A stretch of 64,000 nt of DNA from Scatomonas sp963928055 (GTDB lineage: Bacteria > Bacillota > Clostridia > Lachnospirales > Lachnospiraceae). The notes under the pieces were generated by a model. That model saw only the letters and a list, made by a program, of their open reading frames with translations, was not told where the DNA came from and did not search any database. The stretch spans positions 620,001 through 684,000 of the forward strand of contig CAWVDN010000001.1 in assembly GCA_963928055.1 (NCBI GenBank), read 5' to 3'. Made by a program: the position numbers and the translations under genes. Numbering within the stretch: position 1 is the stretch's first letter; each line of letters starts with the position of its first letter. Shown piece after piece: positions 35,369 to 43,134 of the stretch.

Positions 35369-36277
35369 ATGAGTATACAGGATCTGGAATATTTCGCTGC
35401 TGTCTGCCGGGAACGCAGCATCAACCGGGCGGCAAAGCTGCTCTACATCACTCCCCAGGGCTTAAGCAAATCCATTAAAGCTCTGGAGCAGGAGCTGAAC
35501 GCAAAGCTTTTAAACAGAAGCTCTTCCGGCATTACCCTGACGGAATGCGGGCGGTATCTTCAGGAACACCTGGATACGTTTCTGGGGAATTACTATTCGA
35601 TCTGCCGGGGCATCCAGGCCATTACCCAGCGGCAGAACCATGAGATCGACCTGCTCTCCGCCTACGGCATTCTGCGGCTGGTGACTCCGGAGTGCATCGC
35701 GGAATTTAAGAGGCTGCACCCGGAAATTCATTTCCATTACCGGGAATATCCGGACCGGCAGGTGGAACGCCTTTTCGCCGCCAAGGAGGGAAATGTAGCC
35801 TTTACCATCGCCCCGGCTTCCCTGCCGGACTGTTTCCTCCAGAAGCTGGAATCCTTTGAGATCAAGCTGCTGGTCAACCGCCGGCACCCTTTAAGCGGCA
35901 GAGAGACCGTCACCATCCGGGATCTGCAGGGAGAACGGCTGTACATAGAAAGCAGCGAGTTTCAGATCTACCACCTGATCACCGGCCGCTGCCGGGAGGC
36001 AGGCTTTGAGCCGGACATCTTTTTTGAGACCAGCGGCTTCTCCCTGTGCCATAAAATGGTCCGGCAGAACAAAGGGATCTCTGTCACCGTGGATTTTATC
36101 TTCGAGGATATGCGGGACCCGGAGCTGGTGACCATCCCCTTCTCCGATGGGCATTACCGGTGGACCACCTGCATGCTGACCCGGAAGGAGGATCTGGACA
36201 ATCCGGATCTGCTGCTGTTCCGGAATCATGTGCTCCACTGGATGGAAGAGATCAAAGCCGAAAAAATACAGAGATAG
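35369..36277 (+). CDS. LysR-family transcriptional regulator
   Basis: A 302-residue regulator with the winged helix at 1-60 (AAVCRERSINRAAKLLYITPQGLSKSIKALEQEL) and a periplasmic-binding-like effector domain (about 90-290). The ATG at 35369 is chosen over 35363 because the GGAGG of the preceding gene's end is too close to the earlier codon. It is unusual in following the membrane protein gene in the same direction; LysR genes are more often divergent from their target. The effector is unknown. Confidence 0.9.
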   Translation: MSIQDLEYFAAVCRERSINRAAKLLYITPQGLSKSIKALEQELNAKLLNRSSSGITLTECGRYLQEHLDTFLGNYYSICRGIQAITQRQNHEIDLLSAYGILRLVTPECIAEFKRLHPEIHFHYREYPDRQVERLFAAKEGNVAFTIAPASLPDCFLQKLESFEIKLLVNRRHPLSGRETVTIRDLQGERLYIESSEFQIYHLITGRCREAGFEPDIFFETSGFSLCHKMVRQNKGISVTVDFIFEDMRDPELVTIPFSDGHYRWTTCMLTRKEDLDNPDLLLFRNHVLHWMEEIKAEKIQR

Positions 36278-36285
36278 CGTCACGC

Positions 36286-36347
36286 GAAAAATCCCCTGAC
36301 AGCTCACGCAGATCTGCGCCTTCTGTCAGGGGATCTTTTTATTTTTC
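36286..36347. terminator. Bidirectional terminator between the LysR gene and the amino acid ABC operon
   Basis: ATCCCCTGACAG (36291-36302) and CTGTCAGGGGAT (36323-36334) form a 12-bp stem flanked by A- and T-runs, between convergent genes. Confidence 0.93.
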
Positions 36348-36350
36348 AGG

Positions 36351-37094
36351 TTATCCCTTCGCGAACCGGGACAGGAATTCTTTCGTCCGCTGCTCTTTGG
36401 GATTGGCAAATACTTCTTTCGGGTCACCCTCCTCGCAGATGACGCCCTCGGACATGAACACTACGTAGTTGGACACGTCCCTGGCAAAAGCCATCTCGTG
36501 GGTCACCACCAGCATGGTCATGCCCTCGTCCGCCAGACCCCGCATAACCTCCAGAACCTCTCCCACCATCTCGGGATCCAGGGCGGAGGTGGGCTCGTCA
36601 AACAGCAGCACTTCCGGTTCCATGGCTAGGGCTCTGGCGATGGCTACCCTCTGCTTCTGGCCGCCGGACAGCTGCCGGGGCTTGGCGTTGATGTAGGGAG
36701 CCATACCTACCCGCTCCAGGTATTTCATGGCGTTCTGCTTCGCCTCGTCCTTTCCTTTTTTCAGCACCTTGATCTGGCCGATCATACAGTTGTCCAGCAC
36801 CGTCATGTTGTTGAACAGGTTAAAGGACTGGAACACCATACCTACTTTGGCCCGGTAACCGGAGGCGTCTACCTGCCTGCCGGTAATGCTCTCCCCGTGG
36901 AATAAGATATCTCCTCCTGTGGGAGTCTCCAGCAGGTTGACGCACCGCAGCAGGGTGGATTTTCCGGAGCCGGAAGCTCCGATGATGCTGGTCACATCTC
37001 CGGGACGGACGGTAAAATCGATATCCTTCAGCACCTGATGACTTCCAAAAGCTTTGGACAGATGCCGGATCTCTAAAATTGCTTCGCTGCTCAT
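36351..37094 (-). CDS. Amino acid ABC transporter ATPase (GlnQ/HisP type), probable lysine uptake
   Basis: A 247-residue ATPase of the polar amino acid class: Walker A GASGSGKST near 37, Q-loop VFQSFNLFNNM, signature LSGGQKQRVAIARAL near 140, Walker B LLFDEPTSALDPE and switch histidine VTHEMAFARDV. The start overlaps the permease stop by one base (TAATG). The upstream lysine riboswitch makes lysine the probable substrate. The ATPase sequence alone would not separate this from glutamine or arginine systems. Confidence 0.92.
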   Translation of the reverse strand: MSSEAILEIRHLSKAFGSHQVLKDIDFTVRPGDVTSIIGASGSGKSTLLRCVNLLETPTGGDILFHGESITGRQVDASGYRAKVGMVFQSFNLFNNMTVLDNCMIGQIKVLKKGKDEAKQNAMKYLERVGMAPYINAKPRQLSGGQKQRVAIARALAMEPEVLLFDEPTSALDPEMVGEVLEVMRGLADEGMTMLVVTHEMAFARDVSNYVVFMSEGVICEEGDPKEVFANPKEQRTKEFLSRFAKG

Positions 37095-37969
37095 TATCGC
37101 TCCCCCCTGTTCCTTCCGTGTTTCAGATCCTGCTCCAGGCGATCCCGGTACTCCTTGCTCTTCTCGTCAAAAGGACTTCCCTTCTGGGGATGATTGTAAG
37201 TACCGGAGGTAAGCACCAGCTGATCCTCCTTCACCAGTTCGTAGTTGTCTGAACCATCCATCTTCTTCTCCGCCCAGCGCAGGATAAAGGAAGCGGTCAG
37301 GGTCATGCACAGATACCCGATCATCTCAATGGTCGCGGAGGGGAAATACTTGTAGGTAGCTCCCACGGCTCCCCTGTGTACGGCGAAAAACTCCGTAAAG
37401 GCAATAATAAACATAACCGAGGTATCTTTTATGTTGATGATAAAGTTGTTGCCGATCTGGGGCATGATGTTCCGCAGGGCCTGGGGCAGGATCACATACC
37501 GCATGGTCTGGAAGTGATTCATGCCGATGGCCTTGGCCCCCTCGGTCTGGCCCGGGTCAATGGACAGAATACCGCCCCGGACAGATTCCGCCATATAGGC
37601 GCCGGTGTTAATGGAAACAACAACGATCGCCGCCAGCCAGACATTGGAAAATCTTACCTGATTATTCGTAAAATAGGGCAGCGCGTAATATACAAACACA
37701 GCCTGCAGGATCATAGGCGTTCCCCGGAACACCTCCACATATACCCGGACAATGACCCGGATCAGCGCCAGGAAGAACCGCTTCACCGGCGGATCATTCT
37801 TGGAATGGGGAATGGTCTGCAGGATACCGCATACAAATCCGATGAGACAGCCGATGACGGTGGCTACCAAAGCCAGGATCAGGGTGTTCGCGATACCGTT
37901 CAGATAGCTTTTCCAGTATTCTCCCCAGAGAGCCGCCATATCTGAGCCGAGTTCAATCAGCTTCTGCAT
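37094..37969 (-). CDS. Amino acid ABC transporter permease (HisM/GlnP type)
   Basis: A 291-residue permease with five or so membrane helices. The EAA-type loop is SIDPGQTEGAKAIGMNHFQTM near 153-173, before the IMPQIGNNFIINIKDTS segment typical of the family. It has a longer charged C-terminal tail (about 245-291) than most relatives. It sits 29 bp after the binding-protein gene. A single permease gene implies a homodimer. Confidence 0.92.
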   Translation of the reverse strand: MQKLIELGSDMAALWGEYWKSYLNGIANTLILALVATVIGCLIGFVCGILQTIPHSKNDPPVKRFFLALIRVIVRVYVEVFRGTPMILQAVFVYYALPYFTNNQVRFSNVWLAAIVVVSINTGAYMAESVRGGILSIDPGQTEGAKAIGMNHFQTMRYVILPQALRNIMPQIGNNFIINIKDTSVMFIIAFTEFFAVHRGAVGATYKYFPSATIEMIGYLCMTLTASFILRWAEKKMDGSDNYELVKEDQLVLTSGTYNHPQKGSPFDEKSKEYRDRLEQDLKHGRNRGER

Positions 37970-37998
37970 AAACTTTTGCTCCTTTCTCCCGCCTCAGT

Positions 37999-38910
37999 TT
38001 ACTCCTGGCTCAGAGGCTGGATTTCAATGGCCTCGTTCATCATCTCATTGAAGTCATCCGCGGTCATAGTGGAAAGCACGCTGTCAATGGCGTCTTTCAG
38101 CTCTGTGTTGCCCTTCATAACAGAAACGCCGATGTTGATATCGCCCTCATCTGCCTTAAATCCGTCCTCGCTGTCGGAGAAGTCCAGGATGGTCATATCC
38201 GGATAAGCGGCGCAGGCGCCCATAGCGGTAGGCATATCGGTGCAGATAAAGTCCACGGTATCGGTTTCCAGAGCCATGAGCATGGCCGGCGCGGACTCCG
38301 CGGCCGTCTGGATCTGGGCGTCCGGGATCTGGGGCAGCATGGAATCGTACCAGATGGTAGCGATCTGAGCGGTGCAGGTGCCGCCGGACAGATCACTGAT
38401 GCCCTGGGCGGAAGCGTAGGGGCTGTCCTTCTTGGTAACGCAGACGATGGATGCGTAATAGTAGGGGCCTGCGAAATCTACTTCTTCCATACGCTCCTCG
38501 GTCATGGACTGACCGGCGATGACTGCGTCATAGGTACCGGACTGTACTCCGGGAACCAGGGAATCCCAGTCGGTGCGCACCACTTCCAGCTCCCAGCCGT
38601 TGGCCTCGCAGATCTTCTTGGCCATCATCACATCGTAGCCGTTGGCGTACTCATTGGAATCTTTAATGGGAACCGCTCCGTTGGAGTCGTCGGTCTGGGT
38701 CCAGTTATAGGGAGCGTAAGCACACTCCATGGCGATGGTCAGCACCCCGTCCTCCACGCCGGAGGAACCGCTTCCGGAGGCTTCTCCCTCCGTCTGGGTG
38801 GAATCCGCGGCAGAGCTTCCGCCTGCGGCCTCTCCCTCATCCTTGCTTCCGCAGCCAGCCAGGGCGGCGGTCATCATCAGTGCCATTAATACAGCGATTC
38901 TCTTTTTCAT
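37999..38910 (-). CDS. Amino acid ABC transporter substrate-binding lipoprotein
   Basis: A 303-residue lipoprotein: signal MKKRIAVLMALMMTAALAGC with lipobox LAGC, an acidic Ser/Gly-rich linker (about 22-50), then a solute-binding family 3 domain (VLTIAMECAYAPYNWTQ, VRTDWDSLVPGVQSGTYDAVIAG, MTEERMEEVDFAGPYY). It is first in the operon behind a lysine riboswitch. The specific ligand cannot be read from pocket residues by eye. Confidence 0.94.
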   Translation of the reverse strand: MKKRIAVLMALMMTAALAGCGSKDEGEAAGGSSAADSTQTEGEASGSGSSGVEDGVLTIAMECAYAPYNWTQTDDSNGAVPIKDSNEYANGYDVMMAKKICEANGWELEVVRTDWDSLVPGVQSGTYDAVIAGQSMTEERMEEVDFAGPYYYASIVCVTKKDSPYASAQGISDLSGGTCTAQIATIWYDSMLPQIPDAQIQTAAESAPAMLMALETDTVDFICTDMPTAMGACAAYPDMTILDFSDSEDGFKADEGDINIGVSVMKGNTELKDAIDSVLSTMTADDFNEMMNEAIEIQPLSQE

Positions 38911-38952
38911 AACGTATCCTTTCCTTTCTTATGTAACTGCTGTGCAATGCGC

Positions 38953-38989
38953 AAAAAACGACTACAGCGCACAACACCATAGTCGTTTC
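38953..38989 (-). terminator. Riboswitch-controlled terminator
   Basis: On the minus strand, AAACGACTA and TAGTCGTT form a stem followed by a T6 run, after the lysine aptamer and before the binding-protein gene. It is the expression platform: ligand-bound RNA should terminate here. Confidence 0.85.
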
Positions 38990-39015
38990 AAGGTCTCAGA
39001 TTCAAGTATAGAGAA

Positions 39016-39180
39016 ACCGATAGCGCTCCACACAAAGTGACAGTCGGCGGCATCTTCTGCCGGCAACCAACGGAGAACAGCCAGACCGGTTCACCGTTTC
39101 GGCGGAACACCCTTTCTCCCCAGTTCTCAGACGTTCTGGCGCCTCCCGGGGGATACTGATGAGCTCCGCACCTCTATCTT
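39016..39180 (-). promoter_or_regulatory. Lysine riboswitch (L box) aptamer
   Basis: The minus-strand leader carries the conserved lysine aptamer blocks in order: ATAGAGGTGCGGAGC, CATCAGTA, GGGAGAAAGGGTGTTC, GCCGAAACGGTGAACC, CTGGCTG, TTGCCGGCAG, GCCGACTGTCACT and GTGGAGCGCTAT. The 5' GATAGAG-type strand pairs with the closing GCTATC. With the terminator below it, this is a transcriptional OFF switch at high lysine. Confidence 0.93.
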
Positions 39181-39195
39181 GTTCAATTGCTTGAC

Positions 39196-39224
39196 ATTAT
39201 ACTACAGGGTTCGACCATTGTCAA
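39196..39224 (-). promoter_or_regulatory. Promoter of the lysine-riboswitch transporter operon
   Basis: Exact consensus: TTGACA (39224-39219), 17 bp, TATAAT (39201-39196). The -35 and most of the spacer lie inside the last codons of the upstream MATE gene. Confidence 0.88.
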
Positions 39225-40572
39225 TTCTAAGTTCCGGCAGAATGGTGGCGCACATGGTGATAAAACAGGCGGCTCCGCCGATGAAATTGGAAATGGGCTC
39301 CGCCAGAAAGACACCCATGACCCCCAGGCCGGCCACCCGGGGCAGGATAAAGGTCAGGGGCACCACAATGAGGATCTTCCGGAACAGGGAGAAAAAAATG
39401 GCCTGCCTGGCTTTCCCCAGGGACTTGAACACGCTCTGCCCCGCGATCTGGAAAGCCATCATGAAAAAGCCGAAGAAGTACAGATGCAGGCAGGGCACTG
39501 CCGCCTCCACCAGCTCCGGATCCCGGTTAAAAATGGAAATAAACAGCCGGGGAAACAGGAACAGGACCAGCCACATGACCGCCAGGTACACCACCGTCAG
39601 CAGCGTCATAAACCAGATCCCCCGCTTCACCTTCCGGCACTGCCCTTCCCCGTAGTTATAGCTCATGACCGGGGATGCCCCGTCTCCCATTGCCATGGCG
39701 GGCGTCTGGGCGATCTCCCGGATGGAATTCACCACCGTCATGACACCGATGTACAGATCTCCCCCGAAGGTCTGCAGCATGGAATTGCAGGCCGCCTGGA
39801 CCACGGAATTGGTGCAGGACATGACAAACCCCGCGGTTCCCAGGCTGAGGATCTTTTTCACCCGCCGGGCTTCCAGGCGGAATTCTCCCCGGCGCAGCTT
39901 CAGCTCCGCATTCTTTCCCCGCAGGAACCCCACCACCCAGACCGCGGACAGGAACTGGGAAAGGATGGTGGCAAAGGCCGCTCCCCGGACTCCCCAGCCC
40001 AGCACAAAGATGAACACCGGATCCAGGGCGATATTGGTAAGGGCTCCCAGCAGCACCGTCAGCATGCCCACCCGGGCAAACCCCTGGCTGTTGATAAAAG
40101 GATTCATTCCCAGGGCAATCATTACAAAAATACTGCCGCAGAGGTAGATCATGATATAGTCTCTGGCATAGGGATAAATGGCGTCACTGGCCCCGAAAAG
40201 GTACAGCAGCGGCTTATGGAAAATAAGCCCGGCAATGGTAAGCCCCGCCCCCAGAAGAAGCAGCAGAAAAAAGGAATTGCACATGATCCGCTCCGCCTCC
40301 TGCCGGTTTCCCTTCCCCCGCTCCATGGCGCACAGAGGCGCGCCGCCGCTGCCTACCAGATTGGCGAAAGCCGTCACAAACATCAAAATCGGAAAGCAGA
40401 GCCCCAGGCCGCTGAGCGCCTGTGTCCCCACATCCTTCATCTGACCGATGTACATCCGGTCCACAATATTGTAGAGCAGGTTCAGAAGCTGGGCCACCAT
40501 CATGGGCAGCATCACCTGCATGATATTCTTCTGTACACTTCCCTGGGAAAAATTTGTTTGATGCGCTTTCAA
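39202..40572 (-). CDS. MATE-family multidrug/Na+ efflux transporter
   Basis: A 456-residue polytopic protein of two six-helix halves, of the DinF/NorM-like MATE branch. Typical segments are IMQVMLPMMVAQLLNLLYNIVDRMYIG near 18-44 and GSVFVMIALGMNPFINSQG-like sequence near 150. The duplicated half begins near 240 (ILSLGTAGFVMSC). MATE proteins exchange cationic drugs or metabolites for Na+ or H+. Substrate unknown. The gene is monocistronic. Its 3' end overlaps the next promoter, and the 52-bp repeat array lies upstream of its start. Confidence 0.92.
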   Translation of the reverse strand: MKAHQTNFSQGSVQKNIMQVMLPMMVAQLLNLLYNIVDRMYIGQMKDVGTQALSGLGLCFPILMFVTAFANLVGSGGAPLCAMERGKGNRQEAERIMCNSFFLLLLLGAGLTIAGLIFHKPLLYLFGASDAIYPYARDYIMIYLCGSIFVMIALGMNPFINSQGFARVGMLTVLLGALTNIALDPVFIFVLGWGVRGAAFATILSQFLSAVWVVGFLRGKNAELKLRRGEFRLEARRVKKILSLGTAGFVMSCTNSVVQAACNSMLQTFGGDLYIGVMTVVNSIREIAQTPAMAMGDGASPVMSYNYGEGQCRKVKRGIWFMTLLTVVYLAVMWLVLFLFPRLFISIFNRDPELVEAAVPCLHLYFFGFFMMAFQIAGQSVFKSLGKARQAIFFSLFRKILIVVPLTFILPRVAGLGVMGVFLAEPISNFIGGAACFITMCATILPELRIDNGRTL

Positions 40573-40723
40573 AACTGTTTTCCCCCCCCTTCCCGGATGA
40601 TCTTCTTCCGAAGAATTCTATACCTATTTTATCACAATTTTCAGAACGTGAAAATAGCGGAGCCGGACGGAAGGAAGGCAGGAAGGAAGGCAGGCGGTCA
40701 TTTCAGGGAACCCTCGCGTCACT

Positions 40724-41096
40724 ACTGTAATATTTAAGGAATCCCGGATCTACCCGTACTTCTCTGCGCGTCTCTACCGTAATATTTATGAAATCCCTGA
40801 TCTACCCGTACTTCCCCGCCCGTCTCTACCGTAATATTTATGAAATCTCAGATCTACCCGTACTTCCTCGCTCGTCTCTACCGTAATATTTATGAAATCC
40901 CTGATCTACCCGTACTTCCCCGCTCGTCTCTACCGTAATATTTATGAAATCCCTGATCTACCCGTACTTCCTCGCTCGTCTCTACCGTAATATTTATGAA
41001 ATCCCGGATCTACCCGTACTTCCTCGCTCGTCTCTACCGTAATATTTATGAAATCTCAGATCTACCCGTACTTCCCCGCACATTTCTACCGTAATG
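40724..41096. repeat. Seven-copy 52-bp tandem repeat array
   Basis: Units begin at 40724, 40776, 40828, 40880, 40932, 40984 and 41036, with a fragment at 41088. The core of each is ACCGTAATATTTATGAAATC, followed by a short GATC-containing segment, ACCCGTACTTCC and a C-rich end. The first unit is the most diverged. 52 is not a multiple of 3, so the array is non-coding. It fills most of the 677-bp gap between the flavodiiron gene's terminator and the MATE start; 40660-40695 is a (GGAAGGAAGGCA) simple repeat. Unlike CRISPR arrays, the copies are contiguous with no spacers. Confidence 0.95.
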
Positions 41097-41183
41097 CCGG
41101 GAAATTCCATAATTTCCCCGTATCTCACAAGTGGTGTAACGCATGCAGCAGTTTGAGCGGCATCCCCTGGTCTTTTTTGTATA

Positions 41184-41231
41184 AAAAGGAACCGCTGCTC
41201 CATAGATTTTTCTATTTTGCAGCGGTCCCTT
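41184..41231 (-). terminator. Terminator of the flavodiiron gene
   Basis: AAGGAACCGCTGC and GCAGCGGTCCCTT pair with one mismatch; a T-rich tail follows on the minus strand. Confidence 0.85.
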
Positions 41232-41250
41232 CTGTCAGATTTATGCTTCC

Positions 41251-43044
41251 TTACTGGATCGGTTCAAAGTCAATGGCTCCGTGCTTGCACAGAGGACACA
41301 CAAAGTCGTCCGGCAGCACGTCTCCCTCGTAGATGTATCCGCAGACCTTGCAGACAAAGCCCTTCTTGCCTTCGGTCTTGGGTTTGGGCTTTACGTTGGT
41401 CTGATAGTAGGTGTAGGTCATGGTATCCTTATCGCTCATGACACGGGCCTCGGTCACAGAGCAGATGAACATGCCGTGGGTTCCCAGATCCACATACTGC
41501 TCCACTTTCAGGGAGAAGCAGGCGTTGATGTATTTTGGAAGGATCCGCAGGCCGTTGTCAGAGCGGACCTCCGCCCAGCCGGCAAACTTGTCCGCCACCC
41601 GGCCGCTCTGGAAGCCGAAGTTCTGGAATACCGAGAAGGGGGCTTCCACAGAAAGGCAGTTTACATTCAGGACTCCCGTCTGCTTAATCACATGGTGGGA
41701 ATAGTTGGCCTTGTTGATGTTGACCGCCACCCGGTTGGGGTTGTCGGAAACCTGGGTCACGGTGTTGACAATGAGGCCGTTGTCCTTCTTGCCGTCGTTG
41801 GAGGTTACCACGTACAGGCCGTAGCCGATGCGGAACAGAGCCGTGAGATCGTTCTTGTTGGCCGCGTCGGGAGACTGGGCGATGTACTCTCTGCAGAGCT
41901 CCTCCGCCATAGCCTCCAGCTGGTCTTTGGTCTCTTTCTTGACGCCGGACCAGATGGTCACCGGATGGTTCAGCCAGGTGATCTTCTGGCTGTCCGCGAA
42001 CATTTCTTTCATGATCTTGGCCGCCATGGGGGACCAGGATCCGTTCTCGATCAGGCCGATGGTGCGGTTCTGGAAATTCCGTTCCGTCAGATGCTCAATG
42101 AAATCCCGCATAAAGGGGAAGATGCCGGCGTTGTAGGTGGTGGTGGCCAGCACCAGTTTTCCGTAGCGGAAAGCGCTGGCTACGGCTTCCGCCATGTCGC
42201 ATCTTGCCAGGTCGTACACAGCGACTTTGGGGCAGCCTTTGGCTTTCAGCTTCTCTTCCAGGATCTCCACCGCCTGTTTCGTGTGTCCGTACACGGAGGT
42301 GTAGGCGATCATGATGCCCTCGGACTCTACGGAGTAGGAAGACCAGATGTTGTATTTTTCCAGGTAGTGGCCCAGGTTCTCTTTCAGAACAGGCCCGTGA
42401 AGGGGGCAGATCATGGCGATATCCAGACCGGAAGCAGCCTTCAGAAGATTCTGCACCTCATTGCCGTATTTTCCCACAATGCCGATGAAATACCGACGGG
42501 ATTCATCGTCCCAGTCCTCCTCCACATCCAGGGCTCCGAACTTGCCGAAGCCGTCCGCGGAAAACAGCACCTTTTCTGTACTCTCATAGGTCACCATGAC
42601 CTCCGGCCAGTGTACCATGGGAGCGTAGACAAAATTCAGCACATGTTTTCCAAGGGAAAGAGATCCCCCGTTTTCCGCCAGCAGCTTGCGGTTCTCAATA
42701 TCCATATCAAAGAAATTGTCCATCATGGCAAAGGCCTTCTCCGTGGAGACCACCACTGCCTCCGGATAGGTGTTGACAAAATTCTGGATGTTGGCCGCGT
42801 GGTCCGGCTCCATGTGCTGCACCACCAGGTAATCCGGCTTCCGTCCCTCCAGGACATTGGCAATGTTGTCCAGCCACTCATGGGTAAAATGAATATCCAC
42901 CGTGTCCATGACAGCCACTTTCTCGTCCAGGATCACATAGGAATTGTAGGACATGCCGTTTGGCACCACATACTGGCCCTCAAACAGGTCCACCTGATGA
43001 TCGTTGACTCCCACGTAACGGATGGTATCAGTAATCGTAGGCAT
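41251..43044 (-). CDS. Four-domain flavodiiron protein (MBL, flavodoxin, flavin reductase, rubredoxin)
   Basis: Reduces O2 to water (or NO to N2O) with a diiron site. The ATG at 43044 follows a perfect TAAGGAGGT. Residues 1-245 are the metallo-beta-lactamase-like diiron domain: H77, E79, D81 and H82 in VQHMEPDH, with more ligands in MVHWPEV and PLHGPVL. A flavodoxin domain spans about 255-395 (AYTSVYGHTKQAVEIL). A flavin reductase-like domain follows at about 410-550 (VTSNDGKKDNGLIVNTVTQV), then a C-terminal rubredoxin (CKVC and CPLC). The fusion carries most of its electron chain in one polypeptide. The Rd order differs from class B enzymes, where it follows the flavodoxin. Confidence 0.93.
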   Translation of the reverse strand: MPTITDTIRYVGVNDHQVDLFEGQYVVPNGMSYNSYVILDEKVAVMDTVDIHFTHEWLDNIANVLEGRKPDYLVVQHMEPDHAANIQNFVNTYPEAVVVSTEKAFAMMDNFFDMDIENRKLLAENGGSLSLGKHVLNFVYAPMVHWPEVMVTYESTEKVLFSADGFGKFGALDVEEDWDDESRRYFIGIVGKYGNEVQNLLKAASGLDIAMICPLHGPVLKENLGHYLEKYNIWSSYSVESEGIMIAYTSVYGHTKQAVEILEEKLKAKGCPKVAVYDLARCDMAEAVASAFRYGKLVLATTTYNAGIFPFMRDFIEHLTERNFQNRTIGLIENGSWSPMAAKIMKEMFADSQKITWLNHPVTIWSGVKKETKDQLEAMAEELCREYIAQSPDAANKNDLTALFRIGYGLYVVTSNDGKKDNGLIVNTVTQVSDNPNRVAVNINKANYSHHVIKQTGVLNVNCLSVEAPFSVFQNFGFQSGRVADKFAGWAEVRSDNGLRILPKYINACFSLKVEQYVDLGTHGMFICSVTEARVMSDKDTMTYTYYQTNVKPKPKTEGKKGFVCKVCGYIYEGDVLPDDFVCPLCKHGAIDFEPIQ

Positions 43045-43134
43045 AAATAGAACCTCCTTATTCTCTAAAGCTGTAATGATATCGTTCCGCATCCATTATA
43101 GCAGAGCGGCATGAAATCGGCAACGCTCTTTCTT

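Noticed and set aside
40724..41096. Possible CRISPR array
   Set aside because: The 52-bp units are contiguous without unique spacers, and no cas genes are present.
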